A program made the position numbers and the translations under genes. The notes below the pieces were generated by a model. That model was not told where the DNA came from and searched no databases. It was given only the letters and a program-made list of their open reading frames with translations. 16,866 nt of DNA from JAIBBG01 sp043748015. Lineage in GTDB: Bacteria > Bacteroidota > Bacteroidia > Flavobacteriales_D > Sanyastnellaceae. Positions 7,982 to 16,866 of the stretch are shown here, one piece after another. The first letter of the stretch is position 1. Every line of letters starts with the position of its first letter. Location of the stretch: positions 1-16,866 of the forward strand of contig JAYTOA010000087.1 of NCBI GenBank assembly GCA_043748015.1. Direction: 5' to 3'.

Positions 7982-10900
7982 ATGAAAAAACTACTACTTC
8001 TTTCGTTGGTGATGATTCCATTAATAATCACTTCACAAATCAAACTCACATACGTCAACCCGATCAACGATCAGATCAAGATCAAAAATTTCGGAAGTGG
8101 CTCGGTGGACATCACAAACTATCGCTTCTGCGCTTTGTTTGAGTATGCGAACATTGCAATCGGTAATGTAACAATTGTTGCAGGAGACCTCAATCTTTCG
8201 CCTTTAGAAGAAGTTACGCTTACATGGAATGCCGGAAGTGGTTTCAATACAACAGCAAGTGATCTTGGTCTGTATCTGCCGTCTGGAGCATTCTCATCAT
8301 CGGCGGCGATGGTGGACTTTTTCCAATATGGTGCCGGTGGACAAGGCAGAGAGAATGTTGCGAACACTGCGGGATTATGGACTGCAGGTCAATTTATGAC
8401 AGGGACCGGACCTTGGTTTTATACGGGAAATGGAAGCGCAAGCGGAATGTCGCAATGGTCCGCACAGCAGCCGGGACCTTATACCGGAGTGCGCATCAAC
8501 GAATTGGATCCGGATCAGCCTGGCACGGATACCGCGGAGTTTATAGAACTATTCGGAACACCAAACACCTCTCTTACCGGGCTGGTGATTGTGTTTTTCA
8601 GCGGCTCGAATGATCAGAGCTATGCGGCATATGACCTGGACGGTCAAATGTTGGATGCCGGCGGATTTTTCGTTTTGGGAAGCGCGATAGTTCCCAATGT
8701 CGATATGACATTTGCCGGTGCTTCCAACAGCATTCAGAATGGAGCTGACGCTGTTGCCATTTACGCAGGTGATGCAGCGAATTTCCCAACAGGAACGCCG
8801 GTTACAAATGCTAATATTGTGGATGCCGCAGTCTATGGAACGGATGATGCAGCGGACGCAGGTTTAGTTGATGTACTTACTCCGGGTCAAATTCAATTGA
8901 ATGCTGTGCCAAATGACATGCTTTCATTCAGCCGCGTTCCTGATGGCGGAACTGCTCTTGACGTGACTTTATATGTGAACCAGAATCCAACGCCGGGTTT
9001 GTCCAATATTCCAATTTGTTCAGGAGCTACAATTGCAGTGGTAAGCGGCACGCTTACTCAATGTTTTGAAACAGCAGGTGAAACATTGGTGGTGATCAAC
9101 AATAGTCTTTATGGTAATGTTTACACCTACTTTTTAACGAACAACGACAGCACTATTATCAATAGCTCCAATGACGGAAGTTTCGATCTGAATGCTCTTG
9201 CCATTGGTACATATCGCATTTATGGCGTATCATATAGTACAACACTAACGCCTTCGGCGATTGCTCCCGGTGAGCTGATCACGGGCGTGCTCGCCAATGA
9301 TTGTTACTCTTTGTCTAATAATTTCTTGACTGTAACTCAATCAACATGTATAGCTGCAGTATGTGATGGCGGAACGGTAAATACCGGTGATGGCAATACA
9401 TACGTTAGTTTGTGTTCCGATGAACAAAGTGATACCTACACATTAACGAATGTGAACACAGGCAATCAAGATGGCTACGCGTATTTTATCACTGACGGAA
9501 ATGGTTTAATCATTCAGCAAATTGTAGGTAGTTCAATGGATTTTAATATGCTTCCAGTTGGATTTTATCTAGTGCGTGGAATAGCATTTATGGGAACACT
9601 AGATCCAACGACTATTGAAGAAGGCGATGCCATTACCGGTATTCTTACCTCCGGTTCTTGTACGGATTTGTCAGACAACAGCATTCAGGTGAATGTATTG
9701 AGCTGTACATTAGGCGAAGGCTGCACGCGATTGTTTATTTCGGAATACATAGAAGGTCTTTCGAATAACAAGGCCATCGAATTGTATAATCCAACTCCTT
9801 TTCCTATTGATCTTTCAGACTACGATTTGTTTGCTTATGCTAATGGAGCGGTTGACTTTACCGCGGTTGTCGCGTTGTCGGGAATTATTCAACCCGGCGA
9901 TGTTTATGTGATTGCGAATTCGCAATCCAATACTACCATTCTAGCGGAAGCGGATTTGACGGCTGGACTGACGACATTTAACGGTAATGATGCAATTGTG
10001 TTAATGTATAATCTTATACCTATCGATGTAATTGGTATTCCCGGTAACGACCCCGGAGCCGCGGGTTGGCAGTTTGGCAATGGTTCAACAACAGATAAAG
10101 TTTTGGTTCGAATGCCAAACGTTACATCACCAACAACTAACTGGACGCTTTCTTCAGGGCAATGGCTGATTTATCCACCGACGGATTTCACACATATTGG
10201 AGTTCACACGGCATTGGCGTGTAGCGGACTTGCCTATGTGACATTTGAAGTGGCAGCTGCTCAGGTGGAGGAAAATGTTGGGACATTGAACATTGTTATC
10301 AATGCATTTAACGTGGCTTCTGCTGTGCCAATCACTATCAATGTTTCCAGCGAGTCAACAACTGCAGGAGAGGATTACGTGAATATTTTTCCGCAAACCA
10401 TCACCTTCAGTCCCGGCAATACAACCTTCACGCTCAGTCTCGAAATTATGGACGAAAATATTGAAGAGCTGCTATTTGAATACCTGACACTGACAATGAA
10501 TGACGACGATGATCTCGCGACATTCGTCAACCAGAGCATTACTATTTCAATTGCGCCAAGTGATTTAAGTTATCCTCTCTATACCATTCATTCCGTTACG
10601 CAGGAAGATGCTGCAGGCGTGGCTGATAGTCTGGGCGTTTCCTGCAGTATTACAGGAATTGTTCACGGTATCAACTTCAATCCGGCAGGTACGGAATTCA
10701 CGTTGATTCAGGGACTTGGTGGAATAAAGGTATTCGATGCAGCGCAAGCTTTTGGATATATCGTGTTGGAAGGTGATAGCGTTGTTGTGCAAGGAGTGGT
10801 GAGTCAATTCATGGGAATGACGGAATTTCTTCCTGTTGCAATTGAATATATCAGCAGTGGCCATGCACTTGAAGTTCCGGCTCTTGTTACTTCATTGGGT

Positions 10901-11686
10901 GAAGCCAATGAAAGTCATATGGTGAGAATGAATTGTGTGACTTTAGTGGATCCCGCGCAATGGATTCAAAGCGGAAGTGGATTTGATGTGGATCTTACGG
11001 ATGGCACCAACACTTTCGTGATGCACGTCGATTTGAATACCACGCTATTCACAAGTCCTGCGCCACAAGGGCATTTCAATATGATTGGAATTGGTGGTCA
11101 ATCAGATCCGGATAGCCCATACGATTCGGGTTATGTTTTCTGGCCGCGTGCTCTTACGGATTTATCAGGAAATATCATAGCGGCATACACGGTTCCGGCA
11201 ACTTTTATTTATGGTGATAATGGCGCGATGGTCAATTACACGAGCACGGGCATTGGCGCAACAACCTACAGCTGGAGTTTTGGTGATGGTGGATCCGCTT
11301 CTACTGCCGCAGCGTCACACAATTATTCTTTCACATTTTTGAACGGAATACCTGAAATTACCATTTCACTCACAGTAACCAACGGTCAGGGATGTGCCGA
11401 CACCTTTTCCAACACTTTGGATGTCGTTTACTCTTCCGTTAATGAATTGGGCAAGAATTCAACATCAGTTTATCCTAATCCCGCAGAGAATTTTGTAAAC
11501 CTTGTCAGTGACAGGGTTATCGAATGCTGGAAGATTTACGATATGAATGGAAGAATGATCATGAATGGTGGAAACATTGCGAAAACTCAATCAAGTATAG
11601 ACATTAGTTCACTTGCCTCTGGCCTCTATCATGTTGAAGTCTACACAGATTCAGCACGTGTGAGTCAAAAGTTAGTGGTGAGATAA
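7982..11686 (+). CDS. T9SS type A cargo: lamin-tail, Calx-beta, OB-like, PKD and sorting domain protein
   Basis: This is a 1234-residue secreted protein ending with TAA at 11684-11686. I start at ATG 7982 because it begins a textbook signal peptide (MKKLLLLSLVMIPLIITSQ). An in-frame ATG at 7961 would add only MTNDTFC and remains possible. Domain order: lamin-tail-like domain 1 (about 20-165); lamin-tail domain 2 (about 170-340, VRINELDPDQPG, EFIELFG); two copies of a Cys-flanked module (346-456, 461-575); a canonical lamin-tail domain 3 (584-745, LFISEYIEGLSNNKAIELYN); Calx-beta (753-861, with DENIEE); an OB-fold-like region (about 866-1060), as seen in Bacteroidota extracellular nuclease-type proteins; PKD (about 1065-1148, SWSFGDGG at 1097-1104); and a T9SS type A sorting tail (1162-1234, SVYPNPAENF to KLVVR). 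No endonuclease/exonuclease/phosphatase catalytic domain is present despite the nuclease-associated accessory domains. It is probably a surface-attached or secreted binding protein with its own terminator. Confidence 0.93.
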   Translation: MKKLLLLSLVMIPLIITSQIKLTYVNPINDQIKIKNFGSGSVDITNYRFCALFEYANIAIGNVTIVAGDLNLSPLEEVTLTWNAGSGFNTTASDLGLYLPSGAFSSSAAMVDFFQYGAGGQGRENVANTAGLWTAGQFMTGTGPWFYTGNGSASGMSQWSAQQPGPYTGVRINELDPDQPGTDTAEFIELFGTPNTSLTGLVIVFFSGSNDQSYAAYDLDGQMLDAGGFFVLGSAIVPNVDMTFAGASNSIQNGADAVAIYAGDAANFPTGTPVTNANIVDAAVYGTDDAADAGLVDVLTPGQIQLNAVPNDMLSFSRVPDGGTALDVTLYVNQNPTPGLSNIPICSGATIAVVSGTLTQCFETAGETLVVINNSLYGNVYTYFLTNNDSTIINSSNDGSFDLNALAIGTYRIYGVSYSTTLTPSAIAPGELITGVLANDCYSLSNNFLTVTQSTCIAAVCDGGTVNTGDGNTYVSLCSDEQSDTYTLTNVNTGNQDGYAYFITDGNGLIIQQIVGSSMDFNMLPVGFYLVRGIAFMGTLDPTTIEEGDAITGILTSGSCTDLSDNSIQVNVLSCTLGEGCTRLFISEYIEGLSNNKAIELYNPTPFPIDLSDYDLFAYANGAVDFTAVVALSGIIQPGDVYVIANSQSNTTILAEADLTAGLTTFNGNDAIVLMYNLIPIDVIGIPGNDPGAAGWQFGNGSTTDKVLVRMPNVTSPTTNWTLSSGQWLIYPPTDFTHIGVHTALACSGLAYVTFEVAAAQVEENVGTLNIVINAFNVASAVPITINVSSESTTAGEDYVNIFPQTITFSPGNTTFTLSLEIMDENIEELLFEYLTLTMNDDDDLATFVNQSITISIAPSDLSYPLYTIHSVTQEDAAGVADSLGVSCSITGIVHGINFNPAGTEFTLIQGLGGIKVFDAAQAFGYIVLEGDSVVVQGVVSQFMGMTEFLPVAIEYISSGHALEVPALVTSLGEANESHMVRMNCVTLVDPAQWIQSGSGFDVDLTDGTNTFVMHVDLNTTLFTSPAPQGHFNMIGIGGQSDPDSPYDSGYVFWPRALTDLSGNIIAAYTVPATFIYGDNGAMVNYTSTGIGATTYSWSFGDGGSASTAAASHNYSFTFLNGIPEITISLTVTNGQGCADTFSNTLDVVYSSVNELGKNSTSVYPNPAENFVNLVSDRVIECWKIYDMNGRMIMNGGNIAKTQSSIDISSLASGLYHVEVYTDSARVSQKLVVR
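9017..9349 (+). repeat. Duplicated Cys-flanked module, copy 1 (in the T9SS type A cargo)
   Basis: Residues 346-456 form a beta-rich module with the pattern YTYFLTNND..II....GSFDLNALAIGTYRIYGVSY and a C-terminal NDCYSLSNNFLTV..STC. The same pattern recurs directly downstream as copy 2. The copies are clearly homologous in protein but diverged in DNA. Confidence 0.75.
9362..9706 (+). repeat. Duplicated Cys-flanked module, copy 2 (in the T9SS type A cargo)
   Basis: Residues 461-575 repeat copy 1: YAYFITDGNGLII, MDFNMLPVGFYLVRGIAF, then GSCTDLSDNSIQV..LSC. It starts about four residues after copy 1 ends and leads into the third lamin-tail domain. This module type is common in Bacteroidota secreted proteins, with no known activity. 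Confidence 0.75.
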
Positions 11687-11707
11687 ATCAATTCTGAACG
11701 TAAAATT

Positions 11708-11761
11708 GCATTCCGGCTTCAAGGCCATAAATGGTGCTTTGGTCCGGAATGCTCATTTTTT
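11708..11761 (+). terminator. Rho-independent terminator of the T9SS type A cargo gene
   Basis: A perfect 9-bp stem GCATTCCGG (11708-11716)/CCGGAATGC (11744-11752) encloses a 27-nt loop that can itself pair (CCAT/ATGG). Three bases later comes T6 (11756-11761). It lies 21 nt after the TAA stop. Confidence 0.8.
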
Positions 11762-11976
11762 GAATAGCGATTTTTTAATCGCCATGCAATCAATTGGTCA
11801 GATTATGCGTCTGTCCTTGCGAGAAGTTTCCAACGCTGGTGCATGATTGGATTTTCATTTCATATGAAGTGTTAATAACCTTTGAAAATGATTTTGTTGT
11901 GAAGGTGGAATTTGTTGAGTTTTGGAAACTGCGAAAACCTCGACCCTTATTGTGTGAACACTGAATAAAAGACTTG
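11762..11976. other. Leader region of the giant repeat protein
   Basis: These 215 AT-rich nucleotides lie between the terminator and the next ATG. No exact -7 box was found. Near matches are TAACCTTTG (11876-11884, gap of 3 instead of 2) and TGATTTTG (just after it, one mismatch). Either could be a promoter, but neither has a clear -33 partner. Confidence 0.3.
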
Positions 11977-14900
11977 ATGAAATTATTGCGTCTGTTTTTC
12001 TTATTGGTTGCAATTTTCTATGGTTTGTCGACGCAGGCTAACCATATGTTAGGCGGAAATATTACCTGGGACTGCGCCGGTCCCGGTCAGTATGCCATTA
12101 CGCTCACCATATATAAAGATTGCTATGGAACACCCGGTGACCCGGCAAGTGAATCCATAGTATTTTATCCATCAGGTTGTGGCGCGGTTCCTTTCTCGGC
12201 GAATATGAATTTCGTCAGTGCTACGCAAATTTCCAACTTGTGTCCATCCGAATTTGCCAATAGTTCATGTAACACCGGAGGATTTCAACCAGGCACGTCG
12301 CAAGTGATTTACACGGTAACTGTTTCACTGGCGGCGGGTTGTCAATGGCAAGCGATTTACAACAGTGGCGACTGGAATTATTTCAACAACATGAACGCTA
12401 TCCCACAGAATGCGTTCATCCAAACTGTTATCAACACTGCGCAACCTTGCACCAATTCGCCGGATATTACTTCAACGCCGGCGAATCCCCAGATTCCTTA
12501 TATCTGTCTGAATCAGCCGTTTTCATTGACTTTACCGTTGACCAATCCGGCCGGATACACTTATACGTATGCACTTGGCAATTGTCAAACAACCGGAGCA
12601 ACGATCAACAACCCAATAACTGCTAGTGGTTATGTTGCGCCAGCCGGACTTACTTTGACAGGCAATACCATCAATTGGACACCGGGCACTTTGGGTAATT
12701 ACGCAATCTGCATCAGTATCACTGTAAACAGCGGAGCTAATTATATCGGGACAGTCACCGAGAACATGGCGTTCATTGTGAGAAACTGTGCTCCAACGGT
12801 AACTTCATTTTCTGTCCCAAATGTCACGTCGGTTGGTTCATCTACCACTGTTTCAGGGAATAATCTGACAGTATGCGCAGGAGATTCGCTCTATTTTACA
12901 GTCCAGGCCAATAACCCAGTTCTCACACGAACAATTACTCTTTCTAATAGCGCCACCCCCGGCTTGCCATTGACCTTCACTCAAACAGGTACCAATCCGG
13001 CGCTTGGAACTTATAGCCTTTTAGCAACGGGTGCCATGATTTCCGGTTCTCCGTATACATTGGACATTTATGCTGTGGATGATGCTTGTCCAACCCCGGG
13101 AAGAGATACCATTACCGTGAACATTACAGTAAGTCCCAACGTTTCAATACTTACCAATGACACCACCATCTGTTTCGGGCAATCGGTAACTGTAGCAGCT
13201 ACAGGGCTAACGAATAATAATTACACCTGGACGGTGCTGACGGGAGGTGACAATGCGCCACCACCGGTCAACAGCGTGGCTTCGCAAAGTGTTACTCCTG
13301 ATTTCACTACTTCGTATCGCATCAGCGCCGCAGGTATTCCACCAAGTTGCCGCAGCGCGGACACCGTTACTGTTTCAGTGGCGATGACAGGATTGACTTT
13401 AGCCGCCACAAGTGAGACATGCAACAACAACAATGGCGCAATTGATCTGTCTGTTTTGGGAAGTGGATCTGGAAATTATACCTATGCCTGGGTTGGAACG
13501 AATGTCATCAATGGACAACAAGACCAGATAAATCTTCATGGAGGATTGGGTCAGAATTATTCTGTCACTGTCACTGACAATGTCTATGGCTGTATATTGA
13601 ATGCATCAACCAACATTGCGGATAATCCGCAACCTGCGATTGTCTTCACTTCCGACACCACCATTTGTGCGGGAGGCGCGGCCAATATGACGATTGACTT
13701 CACGGCCGGTGTAGCTCCATTCGACGTAACGTTCACTGCAAATCCCATTGCGAATGCACCTGCGAACGTCACTAATGTGCCTGATCCATATACATTTTCT
13801 GTGAATCCGGCGCAAACCACCACGTACACGGTTGTCAATGTTACAGATGCAACCGGTTGTGCAGCAGTAATTAACGCCAGCAGAACCGTAACTGTTCGTC
13901 AGCCGGTCACTTCCGTGTTTCTGCCGCATGCCAACATTTGTGTTGGTGATAATCTGACGCTTCAGATGGATCATAGTTCAGCGGGTAGCTATAGCGTGGT
14001 TTATTCAATTAATACCGTCAATCAAGCGCCTGCAGTGGTAGTTGCCGATCTTGGGTTTCTTGACGTTCCCGATCCCGTAACACCAGGCACATATACCTAC
14101 GACATAGAAACAGTTTCCTACAACGACGCGCCTCTGCCGACCTGTCCGAGCAATGATGCTGCAAACCCTTTTGTACAGGTCGTGGTGCGGGCGATTCCAA
14201 CGGTAGCGTTGAGCGGACCAGCAACGATTTGTGCAGGAAATTGTCACAATTTTACATTGACGCTCACGGGTTCCGGACCATGGACAGTCAACTATACAAG
14301 AGGTGGCGTAGCCCAACCGGCACTGGTGATTCCAGATGCAGCCACACCTTACAATTATATTTGGAATGTTTGCCCGGCTGCAACTGCCAACTATTGCATC
14401 ACTTCAGTTCAAGACGCAAACTGCACTGCGCCTGTGGCTGGCGTTTGTTCGTTGATCACCGTTGCTCCTATGCCGGTTGTGAATTACAGTATTACAAATA
14501 CGGAATTGTGCACCGGTGGATGTTCTTCAGTGAATGTTACTGTTGCACCGGCGGGAACTTTCACCATTTCTTTTTCTGAAACACCGGCAGATCCGAACAT
14601 TGGTATTTCACCCAATCAGAACAGTCCATATAACCAAGCAATTTGTCCTTTGACAACCACAAGCTATTGTCTAGATTCTGTTTATTTCACAGGTGTTCCT
14701 CAATGTGCTAGTGTGTTGAATCAGTGTATCAGTGTCAATGTAAATGGAAACATTGCAGTTGCTGTGGATGATACTATTTGTAACAACATTGGTACGCAGT
14801 ATCAGATGGTTTATGTTGTTTCAGGAGGGGAGATGCCCTATGACGAACTTCCGGCTGGAGCGAACGGAACATTTAATGGTGCGGGAACAGTTTTCACTAC

Positions 14901-16866
14901 GAATTTTGTCAACTCCGGTTCTGCTGGTGGGCCATGGGTTTTCAGTGATGTAAACGATTGCAACTCGATTTCCATGTCAATGCCGGCCTACACTTGTCCT
15001 GTGTTAAGTAACTCTGGAACGATGGTGCTTACGCCACAGAGTCGCTGTGGACTCGGTGCTTTGACAGGAACCTGGAACAACAACGGATTTCTGGATGGCA
15101 ACGATGAGCAAATGTTTATCCTGCATACCACGGCGAATAATACGCTTGGAACAGTGATCGCCACGGATTGCGACGATGCCGGGTTTGGTGATGCAGATTC
15201 TCCACTTGCGTTTGGTGCAGCTGCAGCAAATGGTGTGATTGTAAGCGGAACTACTTATTATATCTCGTCTGTAGTTGGTGATGCCGGTCCGGGTGCCGGT
15301 GGCTGCGTAAATACTGCAGCACCGAACGTACAGATTTCTCCGGGTGTTCCTGTTGTCTGGAATGTTTATCCGGTAGTAAACTATTCAGTGAATGACACGG
15401 AACTTTGCGCAGGTGACTGCGCCACACTAATGGCAACAGTCTCACCGGCCAATACATTCACCATATCCTTTTCGGAGTCACCACCTGACCCTGTTCTAGG
15501 AACTGCCATTGGTCAGAATAGTCCTTTCAATTATATCGTTTGTCCAAATGTCACCACCAGTTATTGTCTCGACTCAGTCTATTTCACTGGTGCCCCACAA
15601 TGTGCAACAGTTTTGAATCAATGCATATCCGTGAATGTGAATGGCAACATTGCTGTTGTGCCTGCTGACACTATCTGCAACAACATCAGTACACAGTATC
15701 AAGTGGTTTATCAGGTCTCGGGAGGCGCAATGCCTTATACAGAAAACCCTGCAGGAGCGAATGGTACATTCAATGGAGCAGGAACGTTGTTCACTACTGC
15801 ACTGATCAATTCAGGCTCAGGCGCTGGGCCATGGACATTCAATGATGTGAACAGTTGCAACATTGTCAATGTGAGCATGAACCCATATAGCTGTCCAATC
15901 ATTACGCAAGCAGGAACAATGAGCAATCAGTTACTCACTGTTTGTGGAGGCACTGTTATACCAAACACTGCGACAGGCGTATTCAATAGCAATGCAGTTT
16001 TGGATGGCAATGATGAACAGATGTTTGTCTTGCACACAGGCGCCGGTAATACTTTGGGAACGGTGATAGCAACTGATTGCAATGACTCAGTTTTCGGTGA
16101 TGCCGATTCACCGTTGGCTTTTGGCGCAACCGGTGCGGGTGTGGTTACGAGCGGCACTACATACTATATTTCATCCGTCGCTGGTGATGCAGGCGTTGGA
16201 CCTGGTGGATGTGTCAATACAGCTGCGCCGAATGTTCAGATTTCTGTTGGTCAACCGGTTACTTTTTTCCAGGCAGCAACAGCAACACTTAGCGCGGTGG
16301 CCGCCACGGAAGCTTGTCAGGGACAAAGCGTTGCTCTACAGGTCGTGCTTACGGGGCAAGGGCCTTGGACCATCATTCATACTATCAACGGCATAGCGCA
16401 ACCTGAAACAGAGATTCCGTTGGGTGGAAGTCCGTATATTTTCAATGTATCCGCTTCCGGAACATATTGTCTTCTGCAAGTGAATAACAGTCCGGCAAGT
16501 TGCCCGGGAACTGTCAGTGGTTGTGTGGTTGTTTTGATTCATCCCTTACCAACGGCAACATTCAGCGCAAGCGCGGCTACATGTGCCGGTACGAATCATT
16601 GCTTCGACATAACATTCACAGGAGAAACTCCATGGAATTTTACCATTGATGATACCGATGCTATCGATGAGGTAATTCCCGCAACGGCTACAAACCCATA
16701 TCAGTATTGCGTTGGAGCTGCCGGACCATATCGAATTACCAGTATCACGGATGGTTTTGGTTGTACAAATACGGTTGCTAGTCCTACGGTGAATCTCACG
16801 GTCAATGCCTTACCGACTATTCAATGGACATTTGGAGATACTACTTTTTGTCAAGGCTCCTGCATC
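11977..16866 (+). CDS. Giant secreted Ig/SprB-repeat protein, probable gliding/T9SS type B cargo (3' end outside window)
   Basis: The frame is open from ATG 11977 to the last base, 1630 codons with no stop on my codon-by-codon reading, so the C-terminus is missing. A signal peptide (MKLLRLFFLLVAIFYGLSTQA) is likely cut after residue 21. Residues 22-271 begin NHMLGGNITWDCAGPG and continue with YAITLTIYKDCYG and, near the end, TENMAFIVRNC. This is the N-terminal domain typical of Bacteroidota proteins ending in a gliding-motility-associated C-terminal domain (T9SS type B). Next come Ig-like and SprB-like modules (SprB-like about 470-553, ETCNNNNGAIDLSVLG to NYSVTVTDNVYGC; Ig-like about 554-645 and 745-832 with TICAG signatures). 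Two tandem copies of a 299-residue unit (833-1131, 1132-1428) follow, then further Ig-like modules. Cysteines are unusually frequent. The sorting tail is predicted, not seen. The likely role is a surface adhesin or matrix protein. Confidence 0.9.
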   Translation, partial: MKLLRLFFLLVAIFYGLSTQANHMLGGNITWDCAGPGQYAITLTIYKDCYGTPGDPASESIVFYPSGCGAVPFSANMNFVSATQISNLCPSEFANSSCNTGGFQPGTSQVIYTVTVSLAAGCQWQAIYNSGDWNYFNNMNAIPQNAFIQTVINTAQPCTNSPDITSTPANPQIPYICLNQPFSLTLPLTNPAGYTYTYALGNCQTTGATINNPITASGYVAPAGLTLTGNTINWTPGTLGNYAICISITVNSGANYIGTVTENMAFIVRNCAPTVTSFSVPNVTSVGSSTTVSGNNLTVCAGDSLYFTVQANNPVLTRTITLSNSATPGLPLTFTQTGTNPALGTYSLLATGAMISGSPYTLDIYAVDDACPTPGRDTITVNITVSPNVSILTNDTTICFGQSVTVAATGLTNNNYTWTVLTGGDNAPPPVNSVASQSVTPDFTTSYRISAAGIPPSCRSADTVTVSVAMTGLTLAATSETCNNNNGAIDLSVLGSGSGNYTYAWVGTNVINGQQDQINLHGGLGQNYSVTVTDNVYGCILNASTNIADNPQPAIVFTSDTTICAGGAANMTIDFTAGVAPFDVTFTANPIANAPANVTNVPDPYTFSVNPAQTTTYTVVNVTDATGCAAVINASRTVTVRQPVTSVFLPHANICVGDNLTLQMDHSSAGSYSVVYSINTVNQAPAVVVADLGFLDVPDPVTPGTYTYDIETVSYNDAPLPTCPSNDAANPFVQVVVRAIPTVALSGPATICAGNCHNFTLTLTGSGPWTVNYTRGGVAQPALVIPDAATPYNYIWNVCPAATANYCITSVQDANCTAPVAGVCSLITVAPMPVVNYSITNTELCTGGCSSVNVTVAPAGTFTISFSETPADPNIGISPNQNSPYNQAICPLTTTSYCLDSVYFTGVPQCASVLNQCISVNVNGNIAVAVDDTICNNIGTQYQMVYVVSGGEMPYDELPAGANGTFNGAGTVFTTNFVNSGSAGGPWVFSDVNDCNSISMSMPAYTCPVLSNSGTMVLTPQSRCGLGALTGTWNNNGFLDGNDEQMFILHTTANNTLGTVIATDCDDAGFGDADSPLAFGAAAANGVIVSGTTYYISSVVGDAGPGAGGCVNTAAPNVQISPGVPVVWNVYPVVNYSVNDTELCAGDCATLMATVSPANTFTISFSESPPDPVLGTAIGQNSPFNYIVCPNVTTSYCLDSVYFTGAPQCATVLNQCISVNVNGNIAVVPADTICNNISTQYQVVYQVSGGAMPYTENPAGANGTFNGAGTLFTTALINSGSGAGPWTFNDVNSCNIVNVSMNPYSCPIITQAGTMSNQLLTVCGGTVIPNTATGVFNSNAVLDGNDEQMFVLHTGAGNTLGTVIATDCNDSVFGDADSPLAFGATGAGVVTSGTTYYISSVAGDAGVGPGGCVNTAAPNVQISVGQPVTFFQAATATLSAVAATEACQGQSVALQVVLTGQGPWTIIHTINGIAQPETEIPLGGSPYIFNVSASGTYCLLQVNNSPASCPGTVSGCVVVLIHPLPTATFSASAATCAGTNHCFDITFTGETPWNFTIDDTDAIDEVIPATATNPYQYCVGAAGPYRITSITDGFGCTNTVASPTVNLTVNALPTIQWTFGDTTFCQGSCI
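14473..15369 (+). repeat. Tandem 299-codon unit, copy A (in the giant protein)
   Basis: This copy encodes residues 833-1131, from PVVNYSITNTELC to VVWNVY. It contains an Ig-like part (TFTISFSE..., TTSYCLDSVYFTG), the block VLNQCISVNVNGNIAV, PAGANGTFNGAGT, and a second part with LDGNDEQMF, NTLGTVIATDC, FGDADSPLAFGA and CVNTAAPNVQIS. Copy B follows immediately with the same order of blocks. Confidence 0.9.
15370..16260 (+). repeat. Tandem 297-codon unit, copy B (in the giant protein)
   Basis: This copy encodes residues 1132-1428, from PVVNYSVNDTELC to VQISVGQPV. By hand alignment about 198 of 297 positions match copy A (about two thirds). Many codons of identical residues differ at third positions (for example VLNQCISVNVNGNIAV), so the copies are old and kept by selection on the protein. 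Homology ends near 16260, where different Ig-like modules resume. A 21-residue stretch after CGG/CGL in the middle is the least conserved. Confidence 0.9.

Noticed and set aside
12339..16542. Several ORFs of 60-120 codons on both strands in the right third, suggesting a broken or gene-poor region
   Set aside because: Frame 1 from 11977 is open to the end of the window and encodes recognisable repeat domains, so the short ORFs are shadows.

Overview
This window reads as a piece of a Bacteroidota chromosome, most likely from a Sphingobacteriia/Chitinophagia/Flavobacteriia-type relative. The evidence is a secreted protein with a type IX secretion system (T9SS) type A sorting tail, a giant secreted protein with the N-terminal architecture of gliding/T9SS type B cargo, lipoproteins with Bacteroidota-style lipoboxes, and two exact matches to the Bacteroidota -7 promoter box (TAnnTTTG). 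Base composition looks even, and there are no mobile elements, RNA genes or CRISPR arrays. The genus cannot be named from the sequence alone.

Layout. Positions 1-199 are non-coding, with a GTGTGAG/CTCACAC-rich foldable stretch. A small secreted protein with a TonB C-terminal-like fold (200-571) and a two-gene unit (2793 down to 729) lie on the minus strand. The unit encodes a free methionine-(R)-sulfoxide reductase (GAF fold) overlapping by 11 nt an Ig-like-domain lipoprotein. Divergently, gcvP (2961-5795, +) encodes a complete glycine decarboxylase P-protein. It converges on a 589-residue multi-domain lipoprotein (5864-7633, -), and a near-perfect palindromic bidirectional terminator sits between them. 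After a 348-nt divergent spacer comes a 1234-residue T9SS type A cargo protein (7982-11686, +) with three lamin-tail domains, a Calx-beta domain, an OB-like region, a PKD domain and a sorting tail, followed by a rho-independent terminator. From 11977 to the window end runs one unbroken reading frame (1630 codons, open at the edge) for a giant secreted, cysteine-rich, Ig/SprB-like repeat protein.

The left half combines housekeeping metabolism (glycine cleavage), oxidative-damage repair of free methionine and envelope lipoproteins. The right half is dedicated to large exported beta-rich surface proteins. No T9SS machinery gene is present, only cargo. The most notable structure is an old in-frame duplication of about 299 residues inside the giant protein: the copies are about two thirds identical in protein by hand alignment and many of their DNA differences are silent. 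A second, smaller duplicated module lies in the type A cargo. I found no clear evidence of a new defence, mobile or RNA system.
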